From Sporosarcina sp. ACRSM (GTDB lineage Bacteria; Bacillota; Bacilli; Bacillales_A; Planococcaceae): DNA of 64,000 bases. This document shows, piece by piece, positions 52,955 through 61,687 of the stretch (positions within the stretch are counted from its first letter, which is position 1; each line of letters begins with the position of its first letter). The translations under genes were made by a program, and so were the position numbers. The stretch lies in NCBI RefSeq assembly GCF_022346545.1, contig NZ_JAKRNU010000005.1, positions 1 through 64,000 of the forward strand, read 5' to 3'. Under the pieces are notes generated by a model, which did no database searches, had not been told where the DNA came from, and worked only from the letters and a program-made list of their open reading frames with translations.

Positions 52955-54496
52955 ATGAAAAGAACACATCGGAAACGTCGCTCTTTCTGGATCGACATGA
53001 CATTTTCCATCGCTATCATCACTCTTACGGTAGCCGCTATCTATTTAATTTCACAGGCATCCAAAAAGGATACCGCGTCCTCGGGTGGAGCAGCTCCTAC
53101 ACCTATTACGATCGACACAATCGACTCAAACTATCCGGGCATTAAAATCATTATTGAGACATCAAATGATCCTTTTTCACCATTCGCGATTCAGTATCCA
53201 CAAAGCAAACATAGCCATTTCAACGATGAAATTTCAACATACATAAAAAAAGCGAAGCAAGATTATTTGGTGAAAATGAATGACAAAAAACAGAAGGATA
53301 ACGCTAAGACCGGGGAACTGAATATTTCTTTTGAAACGCTTCAATTCAATTCCAGCCATTATTCATTTGTTCTGCTAACCAATCGCTATAGCGGAGGCGA
53401 AAACGGATCAACTGAAATTCGTTCTTTTCACTTAAATCCGGAAACTGGAGAAGTAATTTCTATAGAAGATCTTTTCAATCATGATTTAACGAATTTGGAA
53501 CAGATTGCGCCGCTTGTCCGTGACATCTTATACATGGATCCGGCATTGAACGGGATGCTCTCTTCGGAAGATGTAGAGCGGTATACTGAACCTAAATGGG
53601 AAAATTACCAGAACTTCGCGCTTACCGATGAATCTCTCATTTTTTATTTTGCTGAGAACACAGTGGCAGCCGACACTGCCGGACCACCAATTATCACTAT
53701 TCCCCTTCAAGAGGGCAATGAGTGGCTAGCCGATGAATTCAAACTACTAGACACGACGACAGACCAAGTAGAAATGGATGATCCGGTGGACAACATCGAC
53801 GGCAACAAGGAAAATGACCCTATTCCGGATAACACCGATCGTCAACCTGTACACAATCAAGACGACAGCGAAACAGACGGAACGGACATTGACCATACTG
53901 ACGAAACAGATAACGTAACAGATGCCGACACTTCCACAGAGACAGTTGTGAAGAAAGTAGCCCTGACATTTGACGACGGTCCTGACCCGAAAGTGACGAT
54001 GCAAATCCTTGATACTTTAAAGAAGTATGATGCAAAAGCAACATTCTTCATGCTTGGCAGCCGGGTCGAATATTACCCTGAAATCGCTAAACATGTAGCA
54101 GACGCAGGTCATGAATTAGGGAATCATACATGGACCCATCCTGATTTAACAAAAGCCGGTCTTGATAAAATCGACAAAGAGATTGAACGCACCTCTTCAA
54201 TTATTGAGGAAGTGACCGGAATAAAATCGACTTCTTTCCGTCCGCCTTACGGTGCAGTGAATTCTACAGTACGTAGTCAAACGGATTTACCTGTTGTTTT
54301 ATGGGATGTCGACACTCTCGATTGGAAACATAGAAATGCCGAACAACTCCTCGTTAACGTTCAAAATTCAGTGAAAGACGGTAGCATCATCCTTATGCAT
54401 GATATCCATCAAGCGACGGCCGATGGGCTCGATGCCGTTCTCACATACTTACAAAGTGAAGGATTCACGTTTGTCACCGTATCAGAATTAGATTGA
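52955..54496 (+). CDS. PdaC-like polysaccharide deacetylase, membrane-anchored
   Basis: A 513-aa extracellular enzyme. A basic N-terminus and membrane anchor (12-33) precede a DUF3298-type region (about 50-265). Residues 266-330 form an acidic D/T/E/N-rich linker. The NodB deacetylase domain (332-513) has TFDDG 338-342, HTWTHP with metal histidines 391 and 395, RPPYG 429-433, DTLDW 453-457 and the His482 of ILMHDIH. It probably removes acetyl groups from peptidoglycan amino sugars, as B. subtilis PdaC does. All catalytic motifs are intact. Confidence 0.9.
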   Translation: MKRTHRKRRSFWIDMTFSIAIITLTVAAIYLISQASKKDTASSGGAAPTPITIDTIDSNYPGIKIIIETSNDPFSPFAIQYPQSKHSHFNDEISTYIKKAKQDYLVKMNDKKQKDNAKTGELNISFETLQFNSSHYSFVLLTNRYSGGENGSTEIRSFHLNPETGEVISIEDLFNHDLTNLEQIAPLVRDILYMDPALNGMLSSEDVERYTEPKWENYQNFALTDESLIFYFAENTVAADTAGPPIITIPLQEGNEWLADEFKLLDTTTDQVEMDDPVDNIDGNKENDPIPDNTDRQPVHNQDDSETDGTDIDHTDETDNVTDADTSTETVVKKVALTFDDGPDPKVTMQILDTLKKYDAKATFFMLGSRVEYYPEIAKHVADAGHELGNHTWTHPDLTKAGLDKIDKEIERTSSIIEEVTGIKSTSFRPPYGAVNSTVRSQTDLPVVLWDVDTLDWKHRNAEQLLVNVQNSVKDGSIILMHDIHQATADGLDAVLTYLQSEGFTFVTVSELD

Positions 54497-54500
54497 AACC

Positions 54501-54543
54501 AGACCTCCTGAACAAGTGCTAGCACTGTTCAGGAGGTCTTTTT
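54501..54543 (+). terminator. Terminator of the deacetylase gene
   Basis: AGACCTCCTGAACA pairs with TGTTCAGGAGGTCT around GTGCTAGCAC, followed by TTTTT. Confidence 0.93.
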
Positions 54544-54606
54544 CAAATCCTTCTTCATGGCTGTTTTGAGCTTCAAAAGAAAATTTCCCCAAAAATTCAC
54601 CACGAC

Positions 54607-54642
54607 TTTGTTATATACAAACTAACACAAATTTGTTATACT
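54607..54642 (+). promoter_or_regulatory. Promoter/operator of the GntR-DUF1648 pair
   Basis: TTTGTTATATACAAA at 54607-54621 is an inverted repeat (TTTGT/ACAAA) that could be the operator of the downstream GntR protein. TATACT at 54637-54642 is the likely -10; the -35 (TATACA, 17 bp upstream) overlaps the inverted repeat. Confidence 0.55.
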
Positions 54643-54667
54643 TCAATTAGAACAACGAGGAGGTGCC

Positions 54668-55057
54668 ATGGTGCTTATTCATATTGAACCATCATCAAGT
54701 ATCCCGATTTATACACAATTGACCCATCAGTTGATCATACTCATTGCTCAAGGGCAATTGAAAGCAGGTGATACATTGCCTTCTGTCAGGTCTTTGGCTT
54801 CAGACTTAGGCATGAATATGCATACCGTAAATAAGTCCTATCATGAGCTTGAAAAAAAAGGGCTCATTCAAATCGTTCCCAAATCAGGTGCAGTCATAAA
54901 CCCAATTCCCCGTGACGGAATAGCTGAGGTGCATCGACTGCGAATTGTCGAAGAGTTAGAACCTATTATTGCTGAAGCGATTGCACTGGGGATGACTTCG
55001 GAAGGAATCGAAACGCTTACTTCTACCATCATTTCTACTTTGAAGGAGGAATCTTAA
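54668..55057 (+). CDS. GntR-family regulator, YtrA subfamily
   Basis: A 129-aa short GntR repressor. The winged-helix domain (IYTQLTHQLIILIAQGQLKAGDTLPSVRSLASDLGMNMHTVNKSYHELEKKG, residues 14-64 as a block) is followed by a short C-terminal helical tail and no ligand domain, the layout of YtrA-type regulators of envelope or transport genes. ATG at 54668 behind GAGGAGG. Its TAA is followed at once by the ATG of the DUF1648 gene, so the two form an operon with the regulator first. Confidence 0.88.
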   Translation: MVLIHIEPSSSIPIYTQLTHQLIILIAQGQLKAGDTLPSVRSLASDLGMNMHTVNKSYHELEKKGLIQIVPKSGAVINPIPRDGIAEVHRLRIVEELEPIIAEAIALGMTSEGIETLTSTIISTLKEES

Positions 55058-56164
55058 ATGACTCTGACGATTTTCCTTGTCATGATTGCCTTTATTATCA
55101 TCATGCAGGCTTCCATTCCGTTTTTACTGAAAAAAACGCTCGCTTTCGGTGTCACCATTCCCGAAGGTTATACCGATCATAAAACCGTCACTGCTTCCAA
55201 AAAAGCCTATTCGGCTATTTGTTTACTACTTGGTACAGTCGCTCTTTTGGGGTATGCAATCTGGGCCAATCAGCCAGTACTTTCCGAAGAACACATCGTT
55301 CTAATCGGATTGGGTATTCAGTTTGGAATCTTATTGATCAGCATGGTGCTTTACCTCTACTTCCATGCGAAAATAACCCGTTTGAAACGCTCGCAAAACT
55401 GGGGGTCAGACTTGAAGCAAGTGCGTATTGCTGATTTAGCTATCCGATCGAAAGATGAAATGCTACCGACTGCTCTATACGCCTTACCGATCGTGATCAC
55501 CATCGGACTGATTGCCTATACGGCAACCCAATATGGGAATATGCCCGATCTGATCCCGACACATTGGGGCCCGAACGGTCAACCCGATGCATTTAGTGAA
55601 AAGACGCCCTTTTCGGTTGTCGCCCTCTTACTTATCTTGCTTGTCATGCAAGGGATGATGCTCGGTATCCATGCGCTGACCAAACAATCCGGCATTAAAC
55701 TAAATGCCGCGAAAAGCAAAACTTCGCAAATCCAGCAACTGTCATTCCGGAAGTATACAAGTTGGTTTCTGTTTATGACCAGTTTTTTGATCACAATTCT
55801 ATTCGGTTTTTTACAACTTGTCACGATCCATGAAGGGCTTGGCAATGAGGTCATCATGCTCGCCTTCCCACTCGGCTTTTTGTTTGTCATACTGATTGCA
55901 ACTGCAGTTTACGCCTTTAAAGTCGGGCAGGGCGGCTCAAGGATTGACGTCCTAGTGGAAGACGAATCCGCTCCAGGGATTACCGATGTTGACGACGATC
56001 AATACTGGAAAGCCGGTGTCTTTTATGTCAATAAAAATGATCCTTCCATTTTTGTTGAAAAGAGATTCGGGGTCGGCTGGACGATCAATTTCGGAAACCC
56101 AATCGGCTATCTTATCCTCTTCGGTCCAATTTTACTCATAATCGCCATTAGTTTACTTCTATAA
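55058..56164 (+). CDS. DUF1648 (SdpI-like) membrane protein
   Basis: A 368-aa membrane protein with about seven to eight hydrophobic helices. The DUF1648 motif (LIPTHWGPNGQPDAFSEKTP, near 168-187) is typical of SdpI-like proteins. The C-terminus carries DDDQYWKAGVFYVNKNDPSIF, a DUF5808-type segment, then a final helix. SdpI is an immunity protein in B. subtilis; this family is broader and the function here is unknown. It is adjacent to and cotranscribed with the GntR regulator. Confidence 0.85.
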   Translation: MTLTIFLVMIAFIIIMQASIPFLLKKTLAFGVTIPEGYTDHKTVTASKKAYSAICLLLGTVALLGYAIWANQPVLSEEHIVLIGLGIQFGILLISMVLYLYFHAKITRLKRSQNWGSDLKQVRIADLAIRSKDEMLPTALYALPIVITIGLIAYTATQYGNMPDLIPTHWGPNGQPDAFSEKTPFSVVALLLILLVMQGMMLGIHALTKQSGIKLNAAKSKTSQIQQLSFRKYTSWFLFMTSFLITILFGFLQLVTIHEGLGNEVIMLAFPLGFLFVILIATAVYAFKVGQGGSRIDVLVEDESAPGITDVDDDQYWKAGVFYVNKNDPSIFVEKRFGVGWTINFGNPIGYLILFGPILLIIAISLLL

Positions 56165-56190
56165 TTGGTAAAACACGAATAAGGCTTACC

Positions 56191-56229
56191 AAAAAGGGAT
56201 GCTCATTGATCGATGAGCATCCCTTTTTT
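56191..56229. terminator. Bidirectional terminator between the DUF1648 gene and fpr
   Basis: AAAAAGGGATGCTCAT pairs with ATGAGCATCCCTTTTT around TGATCG. Convergent genes on either side. Confidence 0.92.
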
Positions 56230-56248
56230 CTTATTTGTATAGGAACGA

Positions 56249-57232
56249 TTAACTGAATATGCTTGTACTATGAAGTGGCTGTAGTCTTGCTTTCGGGTCG
56301 ACGTAAGCTTTTGCGTGGTTCACGGCAATTGGCGCTTCTCCAAGTCCGACAGCAATCAGTTTTACTTTTCCATCATAATTCGTAATATCCCCTGCTGCGT
56401 AAATTCCTTCAATATTCGTCTCCATACGGGAATTGACCAAGACGGAGTTTTTGTCCATTTCAAGTCCCCATTCCTTCAGCGGTCCAAGCGAAGAGATATT
56501 GCCGTAGTTGACGATTAAATGATCGATTGGCATATGTTGCTCGGTACCATCTTTTTCAGCAAGGAGTATTCCGCTTACGTTTCCATTTTCCCCTTCAATC
56601 GCTTTGATTGCACGGGAAGTTAACACGTTCACTTTCGATTCCATCAGTTGATTGACACTTGTTTCGTGGGCTGTGAAACGCTCACGGCGATGGACTAACG
56701 TCACTGTTGAAGCGATGTCTTCCAGCATAAGCGCCCAGTCAACCGCTGAATCGCCTCCTCCACATACGAGCACTTCTTTATCTTTAAAGAGGGATAAATC
56801 TTTGATGCCGTAGTGCAACGTCTTCCCTTCAAACTCCACTTCTTCCTTCAAACCGATTTTACGGGGCTGGAATGCACCGATTCCCGCTGTCAATAATATC
56901 GTACGTGTCAAATGCACGCCTTTATCCGTTTGAAGGACAAAATGATCGCCATCACGCGTTGCTGATAGCGCCGTCTCCCCTAGCAGGATTTCCGGCTTTG
57001 CATAATGGGCTTGTGTCACTAAATTTGCAACAAAGTCCTTTGCAAGGATTTTAGGGAAACCACCCACATCATAAATATATTTATCTGGATACAACTCAAT
57101 GAGCTGGCCCCCAAGCTGAGGCAAGCTATCGATGATTTTAACGGACATCTCCCGCATTCCTGCGTAAAATGAAGCGAAAAGCCCTGTCGGACCTCCCCCG
57201 ATTATTGTAATATCGACGATTTCTTTATCCAT
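56249..57232 (-). CDS. yumC: Ferredoxin/flavodoxin--NADP reductase, thioredoxin-reductase-like (YumC type)
   Basis: A 327-aa homodimeric FAD enzyme resembling thioredoxin reductase but lacking its CxxC pair. It has the FAD fold IIGGGPTGLFASFYAG near the start, the NADPH fold VLVCGGGDSAVDWAL near 151 and IYAAGDITNYDGK near 285. It reduces ferredoxin/flavodoxin in Bacillales. I chose the ATG at 57232 with TTGGAG upstream; the TTG at 57247 overlaps it. Confidence 0.92.
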   Translation of the reverse strand: MDKEIVDITIIGGGPTGLFASFYAGMREMSVKIIDSLPQLGGQLIELYPDKYIYDVGGFPKILAKDFVANLVTQAHYAKPEILLGETALSATRDGDHFVLQTDKGVHLTRTILLTAGIGAFQPRKIGLKEEVEFEGKTLHYGIKDLSLFKDKEVLVCGGGDSAVDWALMLEDIASTVTLVHRRERFTAHETSVNQLMESKVNVLTSRAIKAIEGENGNVSGILLAEKDGTEQHMPIDHLIVNYGNISSLGPLKEWGLEMDKNSVLVNSRMETNIEGIYAAGDITNYDGKVKLIAVGLGEAPIAVNHAKAYVDPKARLQPLHSTSIFS

Positions 57233-57377
57233 ATATAAACACTCCAATTAGAATAGTCTTGGATGAAAATTCATTCTTTCCGATCCACTCATCTCATTAT
57301 CTAACAAATTGCAATAAAACTCACTTAATGTGTTTTGGTATTCGCCATTTTTTTTTAACGGACACAACTTTTACACA

Positions 57378-57662
57378 TTAACCTTCTGCATGCGTTTTAC
57401 AAAACGCCAAAACAATTTCTTTTTCGTCGTCTTCCATTTCAAAATCGAGGGGCTTTTCCGTCGATCGTTCGAAGAAATGATAAGTGGCAATCCATTCTTT
57501 CTCACCTTCCACTGCAAAAATGACCCGCAGTCCCGTTCCTCCTTCCGCATATAACTCATCCTCTTCATCCACTGTAAAATAGAGTCGAAATTCATATCGA
57601 TCTCCACTTATGATTCCTGTCGGATCAACCATTTGTTCAACAATGTATTCATTTATTTCCAT
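57378..57662 (-). CDS. Small conserved protein, probably DUF6509 family
   Basis: A 94-aa acidic protein with no membrane helix: EINEYIVEQMVDPTGIISGD near the start, DEEDELYAEGGTGLRVIF in the middle and YHFFERSTEKPLDFEMEDDE near the end. I think it is the family called DUF6509, from memory. Function unknown. ATG at 57662 with GAGAGG upstream. Confidence 0.75.
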   Translation of the reverse strand: MEINEYIVEQMVDPTGIISGDRYEFRLYFTVDEEDELYAEGGTGLRVIFAVEGEKEWIATYHFFERSTEKPLDFEMEDDEKEIVLAFCKTHAEG

Positions 57663-57870
57663 AATTGCTCAGCCTCTCATGTACATTCATTGGATTTGGG
57701 CGATGAAATCACCACTCTCCATACTACATCATTCTCAAGTGAAAAGGGTAAATTTCAAAATATTCCCCTGAAAATCCGGGTTTCATAAATTTTTTTTGCA
57801 ATCTCTTCGAACTTCATGAACAATAGAGACTGTAAAAGTTTTTGTCACTAATCATTTTGGGGGGATTCGC

Positions 57871-59568
57871 ATGCTTACATTTGAAGATTATCAATACACT
57901 AGACCTGATATGAACAAACTGAAAGAAGAGTTTGACGTTCTGTTGCAAAGTTTCCGTTCTGCCACTTCATCAGAACAGCAAAACGAGATTATGCAAAAAG
58001 TCAATGCCATCAGTAATGATTACTCAACGCAGGCCAACCTTGTCTATATTCGAGCATCCATCGATACAAACGATGCATTTTATCAACAAGAGCGCGATTA
58101 TTTCGATGAAATTGGTCCTGAATACCAGGAGCTGGAAACCGCTTACTATAAAGAGTTGGTAGCCACCCCTTTCCGCTCCGAACTCGAGGAGAAATGGGGG
58201 TCGCAGCTGTTTGCACTGGCCGATAATGCCATTAAGTCTTTTTCACCGAAAATCATCGGCCTATTACAAAAAGAAAACAAGCTGACTTCCGATTATTCTA
58301 AACTGATCGCGTCCGCACAAATCGAATTTGACGGAAAAACGTTGACGCTCGCCCAAATGGGACCTTATGCAGAATCGCCAAACCGGGCTGTCAGAAAAGC
58401 GGCAATGGAAGCTTCTTATCAGTTCTATGCTCATAACGGGGAGAAATTAGATGCCATCTATGATGGTCTCGTTAAACTGCGGCATGAAATGGCGACAACC
58501 CTCGGCTTTCAAAACTTTGTCGAACTTGGCTATGTACGCATGAACCGCATCGACTATGATGCCGACATGGTCAAAAAATTTCGGGAGCAAGTGCGGGAAC
58601 ATATTGTACCGCTGACAAATCGGCTGTACAAACGCCAGGCAGAGCGTATCCAAGTGGATACATTGAAATTTTATGACCAATCCCTTAATTTCTTGACAGG
58701 CAATGCAACTCCACAAGGTTCCCCTGAATGGATCATCGAGAACGGGAAAAAAATGTATGCGGAACTGTCACCCGAAACAGATGAATTTTTCAAGTATATG
58801 ACCGATAAGAACCTATTGGATGTCGAAGCGAAGCAAGGAAAAGAAGCGGGAGGGTACTGCACTTATATCGATAACTATGAATCACCTTTCATTTTCTCCA
58901 ATTTCAATGGAACTTCAGGTGATATCGATGTCTTGACACATGAAGCCGGGCACGCCTTCCAAGTCTATTCAAGCCGGCATATCGGCATTCCGGAATATAT
59001 GTGGCCAACCTATGAAGGTGCAGAAATCCATTCGATGAGTATGGAATTTTTCACATGGCCTTGGATGGAACTGTTTTTCAAAGAACAGACCGACAAATAC
59101 AAATTCGCGCATTTAAGCGAAGCCCTGCTCTTTTTGCCTTATGGAGTCGCAGTGGACGAATTTCAGCATGTCGTCTATGAAAAACCGGAAATGACACCTA
59201 AAGAACGAAAAGCCGCTTGGAAACAAATTGAACAGACGTATTTGCCGATGCGTGATTATGATGGGATTGAATTTCTAGAATCGGGCGGCGTGTGGCAACG
59301 TCAAGCTCATATTTACACTAGTCCGTTCTATTACATCGATTACACACTTGCACAAATTTGTGCTTTCCAATTTTGGAAGCGGTCCCGTGAAAACCACGAT
59401 GCGGCCTGGAAAGACTATTTACATCTTTGTACACTAGGCGGATCCAAATCGTTTACTAAACTAGTTGCAGAAGCGAACTTATTATCGCCTTTCGAAGACG
59501 GTTGTGTGGAGTCTGTCATCGGTACAATCGAGGCTTGGCTCGATTCGGTTGACGATAAATCTTTATAA
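57871..59568 (+). CDS. pepF: M3-family oligoendopeptidase (PepF-like)
   Basis: A cytosolic zinc metallopeptidase of 565 aa that cleaves oligopeptides. The HExxH motif is in VLTHEAGHAFQVYSS near 356, followed by EIHSMSMEFFTWPWM, which supplies the third ligand glutamate. N-terminal helical region as in M3 enzymes. ATG with GGGGG upstream. Confidence 0.93.
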   Translation: MLTFEDYQYTRPDMNKLKEEFDVLLQSFRSATSSEQQNEIMQKVNAISNDYSTQANLVYIRASIDTNDAFYQQERDYFDEIGPEYQELETAYYKELVATPFRSELEEKWGSQLFALADNAIKSFSPKIIGLLQKENKLTSDYSKLIASAQIEFDGKTLTLAQMGPYAESPNRAVRKAAMEASYQFYAHNGEKLDAIYDGLVKLRHEMATTLGFQNFVELGYVRMNRIDYDADMVKKFREQVREHIVPLTNRLYKRQAERIQVDTLKFYDQSLNFLTGNATPQGSPEWIIENGKKMYAELSPETDEFFKYMTDKNLLDVEAKQGKEAGGYCTYIDNYESPFIFSNFNGTSGDIDVLTHEAGHAFQVYSSRHIGIPEYMWPTYEGAEIHSMSMEFFTWPWMELFFKEQTDKYKFAHLSEALLFLPYGVAVDEFQHVVYEKPEMTPKERKAAWKQIEQTYLPMRDYDGIEFLESGGVWQRQAHIYTSPFYYIDYTLAQICAFQFWKRSRENHDAAWKDYLHLCTLGGSKSFTKLVAEANLLSPFEDGCVESVIGTIEAWLDSVDDKSL

Positions 59569-59578
59569 AGTGAAACTT

Positions 59579-59614
59579 CAATCAGTGGGGGTTTTCCTCA
59601 TCCCCCACTGATTG
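59579..59614 (+). terminator. Hairpin downstream of pepF
   Basis: CAATCAGTGGGGG pairs perfectly with CCCCCACTGATTG around TTTTCCTCAT, 11 bp after the pepF stop. The following text is AGGGGAG rather than a T-run, so it may be a Rho-independent terminator only weakly. Confidence 0.6.
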
Positions 59615-59620
59615 AGGGGA

Positions 59621-59912
59621 GCACAAGCTAAAAGCGTCACGTCCTGTGACAACGCTTGTGTGACCAACATCGTGTTGGCCCGAACCAATCGGGCTTTTAT
59701 CTTCCTTTAATGGATGCCCAAACTACCCGCTGTAGGAAGGCGACTTAAGTTCGCGGCGTCCTGTAAGTGCCTTAATTTCTGCAAAAAGCGCAGAAATTAA
59801 GGCAAATCGAACCCTTCGCTGTCCGATTGGCAGTTGATCTCCCACCTATCCTTATCGTTTTACTTAAGTCTTGAGGTGGGAGTCTTACTGCCCGTTAATG
59901 CGGGATAAAAAG
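59621..59912. repeat. Composite of hairpin-rich dispersed modules
   Basis: 59622-59680 is a copy of module B (AGCGTCACGTCCTGTGACAA, then TGACCAACATCGTGTTGG). 59734-59771 is a shorter variant (CTTAAGTTCGCGGCGTCCTG). 59770-59802 is a perfect 13-bp stem (CCTTAATTTCTGC / GCAGAAATTAAGG). 59839-59883 is a CTCCCACCT / AGGTGGGAG stem followed by TTACTGCCCGTTAATGCGGG. No reading frame. It fills the 387-bp gap between pepF and the GGDEF gene. The last module could be an end of an IS605-type element, a guess. Confidence 0.75.
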
Positions 59913-59914
59913 GC

Positions 59915-59953
59915 AAAACGGAGTTAGCCCATTCATGAGGGTAACTCCGTTTT
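59915..59953 (-). terminator. Terminator of the GGDEF gene
   Basis: AAAACGGAGTTA and TAACTCCGTTTT pair on the minus strand with T-rich end, directly after the stop at 59956. Confidence 0.88.
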
Positions 59954-59955
59954 AT

Positions 59956-61455
59956 TCAGTCCAGTTGGTTATCCAGCCCACCGTCGTAAATCGTATACTG
60001 ATTTTTCCCATTTTCCTTGGATAAATAAAGTGCACGATCCGCCTTTTCATAAAGGGATTCAAATCGATCATGTTCCGATGCTACCGCGATACCGATACTA
60101 ATGGAGACCCCAAGATTTTCAATATGGCCTAAAGCATCGAATGATTCGTTGATCTTTACGATTAACTGGCAGGCCAGCTGACGAATTTCCGTTGCACCTA
60201 TATCCGAGAATAGGCCAACAAATTCATCTCCGCCAATCCTCGCAGAAAAATTCTTCTCGCCGACAATCTCTTGAATCGTTTTTGCCGCCAGCTGTAAAAC
60301 CCGGTCCCCTTCCCCATGCCCCAAAGAATCATTAATCATTTTAAAATTATCCAGATCAATCATCATCAATGCAAGTGAACGTTGTTTATTTTCCAACCGT
60401 TTGTGAACCTCTTCCTCAAGGGCTACACGGTTTTTCAGTCCAGTTAGGCTATCATGGAAAGCAAGATGAATCGGCCTTGCGACGAGACGGGCGATTAAAA
60501 AGGAAAGGCTGACTGCACCGATTAAAATCAACAGTAATTGTTGGACGAACTCATTGCGATATTGCCCAAGCAAACCGGAGAATTCAGCGTCGTTATAAAT
60601 GATTTCAATAACCCGTTGCGTTGAAATGCCCCTCTTTTCGTCAGCATTATAGGGAATGTAGCGATAGGTTACACGGTGTTTTCCCATACTTTGAATACGT
60701 TCCTGTACCTTGCCGCTTAAAACAGCCTCCCGCAACAATGGTCGCATTTCCGGTGATATCTCTTTATCGTATTTAGCAGCTTCCGTCTCACCAAATCGAA
60801 ATCCCTCAGAATTATAGATTTGAATGGAATTAACGGACTCGTATCTGCTCTTTAATGTGTCCATTGTTTTTATGAAATTGAACTTTTCGAAAATACCATG
60901 ATTTTCAAGTGATATGCCAAGTTCCAATAGATAATGATTGTCTGGGGTTGGCACGTAACTAAACTTTTTGATTTCCCCATTGTATTGCTGTAAATCCAGT
61001 CCATCATGCGAAAATTTGTCTCCCGCTCTTCTTTCGTTCAATAATTCGGCAAATGCGGAACAACACTTATTGAAATCTAGACCGATATCCGGCTCGAAAC
61101 TACTGTAAACCACCTGATTACGTGTATCGATGACATAGATATCCATCCCGAATCGCTCTTTCAATGCTTGAAAATCCCATCTTTCAAAATCATTTTCCTT
61201 TTCATACAAAGCAAGCATTTCATCCGAATATCCCCTCATTTCATCGGCAATTTGATAGTCCATTAAATTGTAAACGTTATCAATTGTAGTCAGTGATTCG
61301 ACAATTTTGTCTTCAACTAGGCTTATTTCGGTTTCATGGCCAATGCGAACGCGTTCCTTCAACTTTCCGTAATCAAAAAAAGCGATCACGAAAGATACTG
61401 CCAAGGAAAAAGCAATCAAAATCAACGTCAGTTGCATTCTAAAATACTTGTTCAC
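59956..61455 (-). CDS. Membrane diguanylate cyclase with extracellular sensor
   Basis: A 499-aa c-di-GMP synthase. One membrane helix at 7-27, an external dCache-like sensor domain (about 30-300, with a Cys131-Cys132 pair), a second helix at 306-325 and a GGDEF domain (335-499) with intact RIGGDEF at 406-412. The RxxD product-inhibition site is replaced (G399, N402), so feedback by c-di-GMP is not expected. GTG start with GGAGGAGAG upstream. No EAL domain or neighbouring c-di-GMP gene is present. Confidence 0.92.
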   Translation of the reverse strand: MNKYFRMQLTLILIAFSLAVSFVIAFFDYGKLKERVRIGHETEISLVEDKIVESLTTIDNVYNLMDYQIADEMRGYSDEMLALYEKENDFERWDFQALKERFGMDIYVIDTRNQVVYSSFEPDIGLDFNKCCSAFAELLNERRAGDKFSHDGLDLQQYNGEIKKFSYVPTPDNHYLLELGISLENHGIFEKFNFIKTMDTLKSRYESVNSIQIYNSEGFRFGETEAAKYDKEISPEMRPLLREAVLSGKVQERIQSMGKHRVTYRYIPYNADEKRGISTQRVIEIIYNDAEFSGLLGQYRNEFVQQLLLILIGAVSLSFLIARLVARPIHLAFHDSLTGLKNRVALEEEVHKRLENKQRSLALMMIDLDNFKMINDSLGHGEGDRVLQLAAKTIQEIVGEKNFSARIGGDEFVGLFSDIGATEIRQLACQLIVKINESFDALGHIENLGVSISIGIAVASEHDRFESLYEKADRALYLSKENGKNQYTIYDGGLDNQLD

Positions 61456-61640
61456 TTTTCTCTCTCCTCCACTTTCGTCCGTTATCGCCCCTTGGAATTA
61501 ATTTCCCTTATCTAGTTTAGCTTACTATTATGAGAAAAGACATATCTTTATAGAGTTTTCTGTAACTATTGTCCTTTTAAATAAACAATAAAAGTCTATT
61601 TTGCACGACCTCTTGCATGGTTTCTCAATCTGGACAAAAT

Positions 61641-61675
61641 AAAATGCAGGACGCCAGTGGACGTCCTGCATTTTT
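61641..61675 (-). terminator. Terminator of fhs
   Basis: ATGCAGGACG and CGTCCTGCAT pair around TCCACTGG-type loop sequence, T-rich on both sides. Confidence 0.9.
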
Positions 61676-61687
61676 AAGATTGTTATT

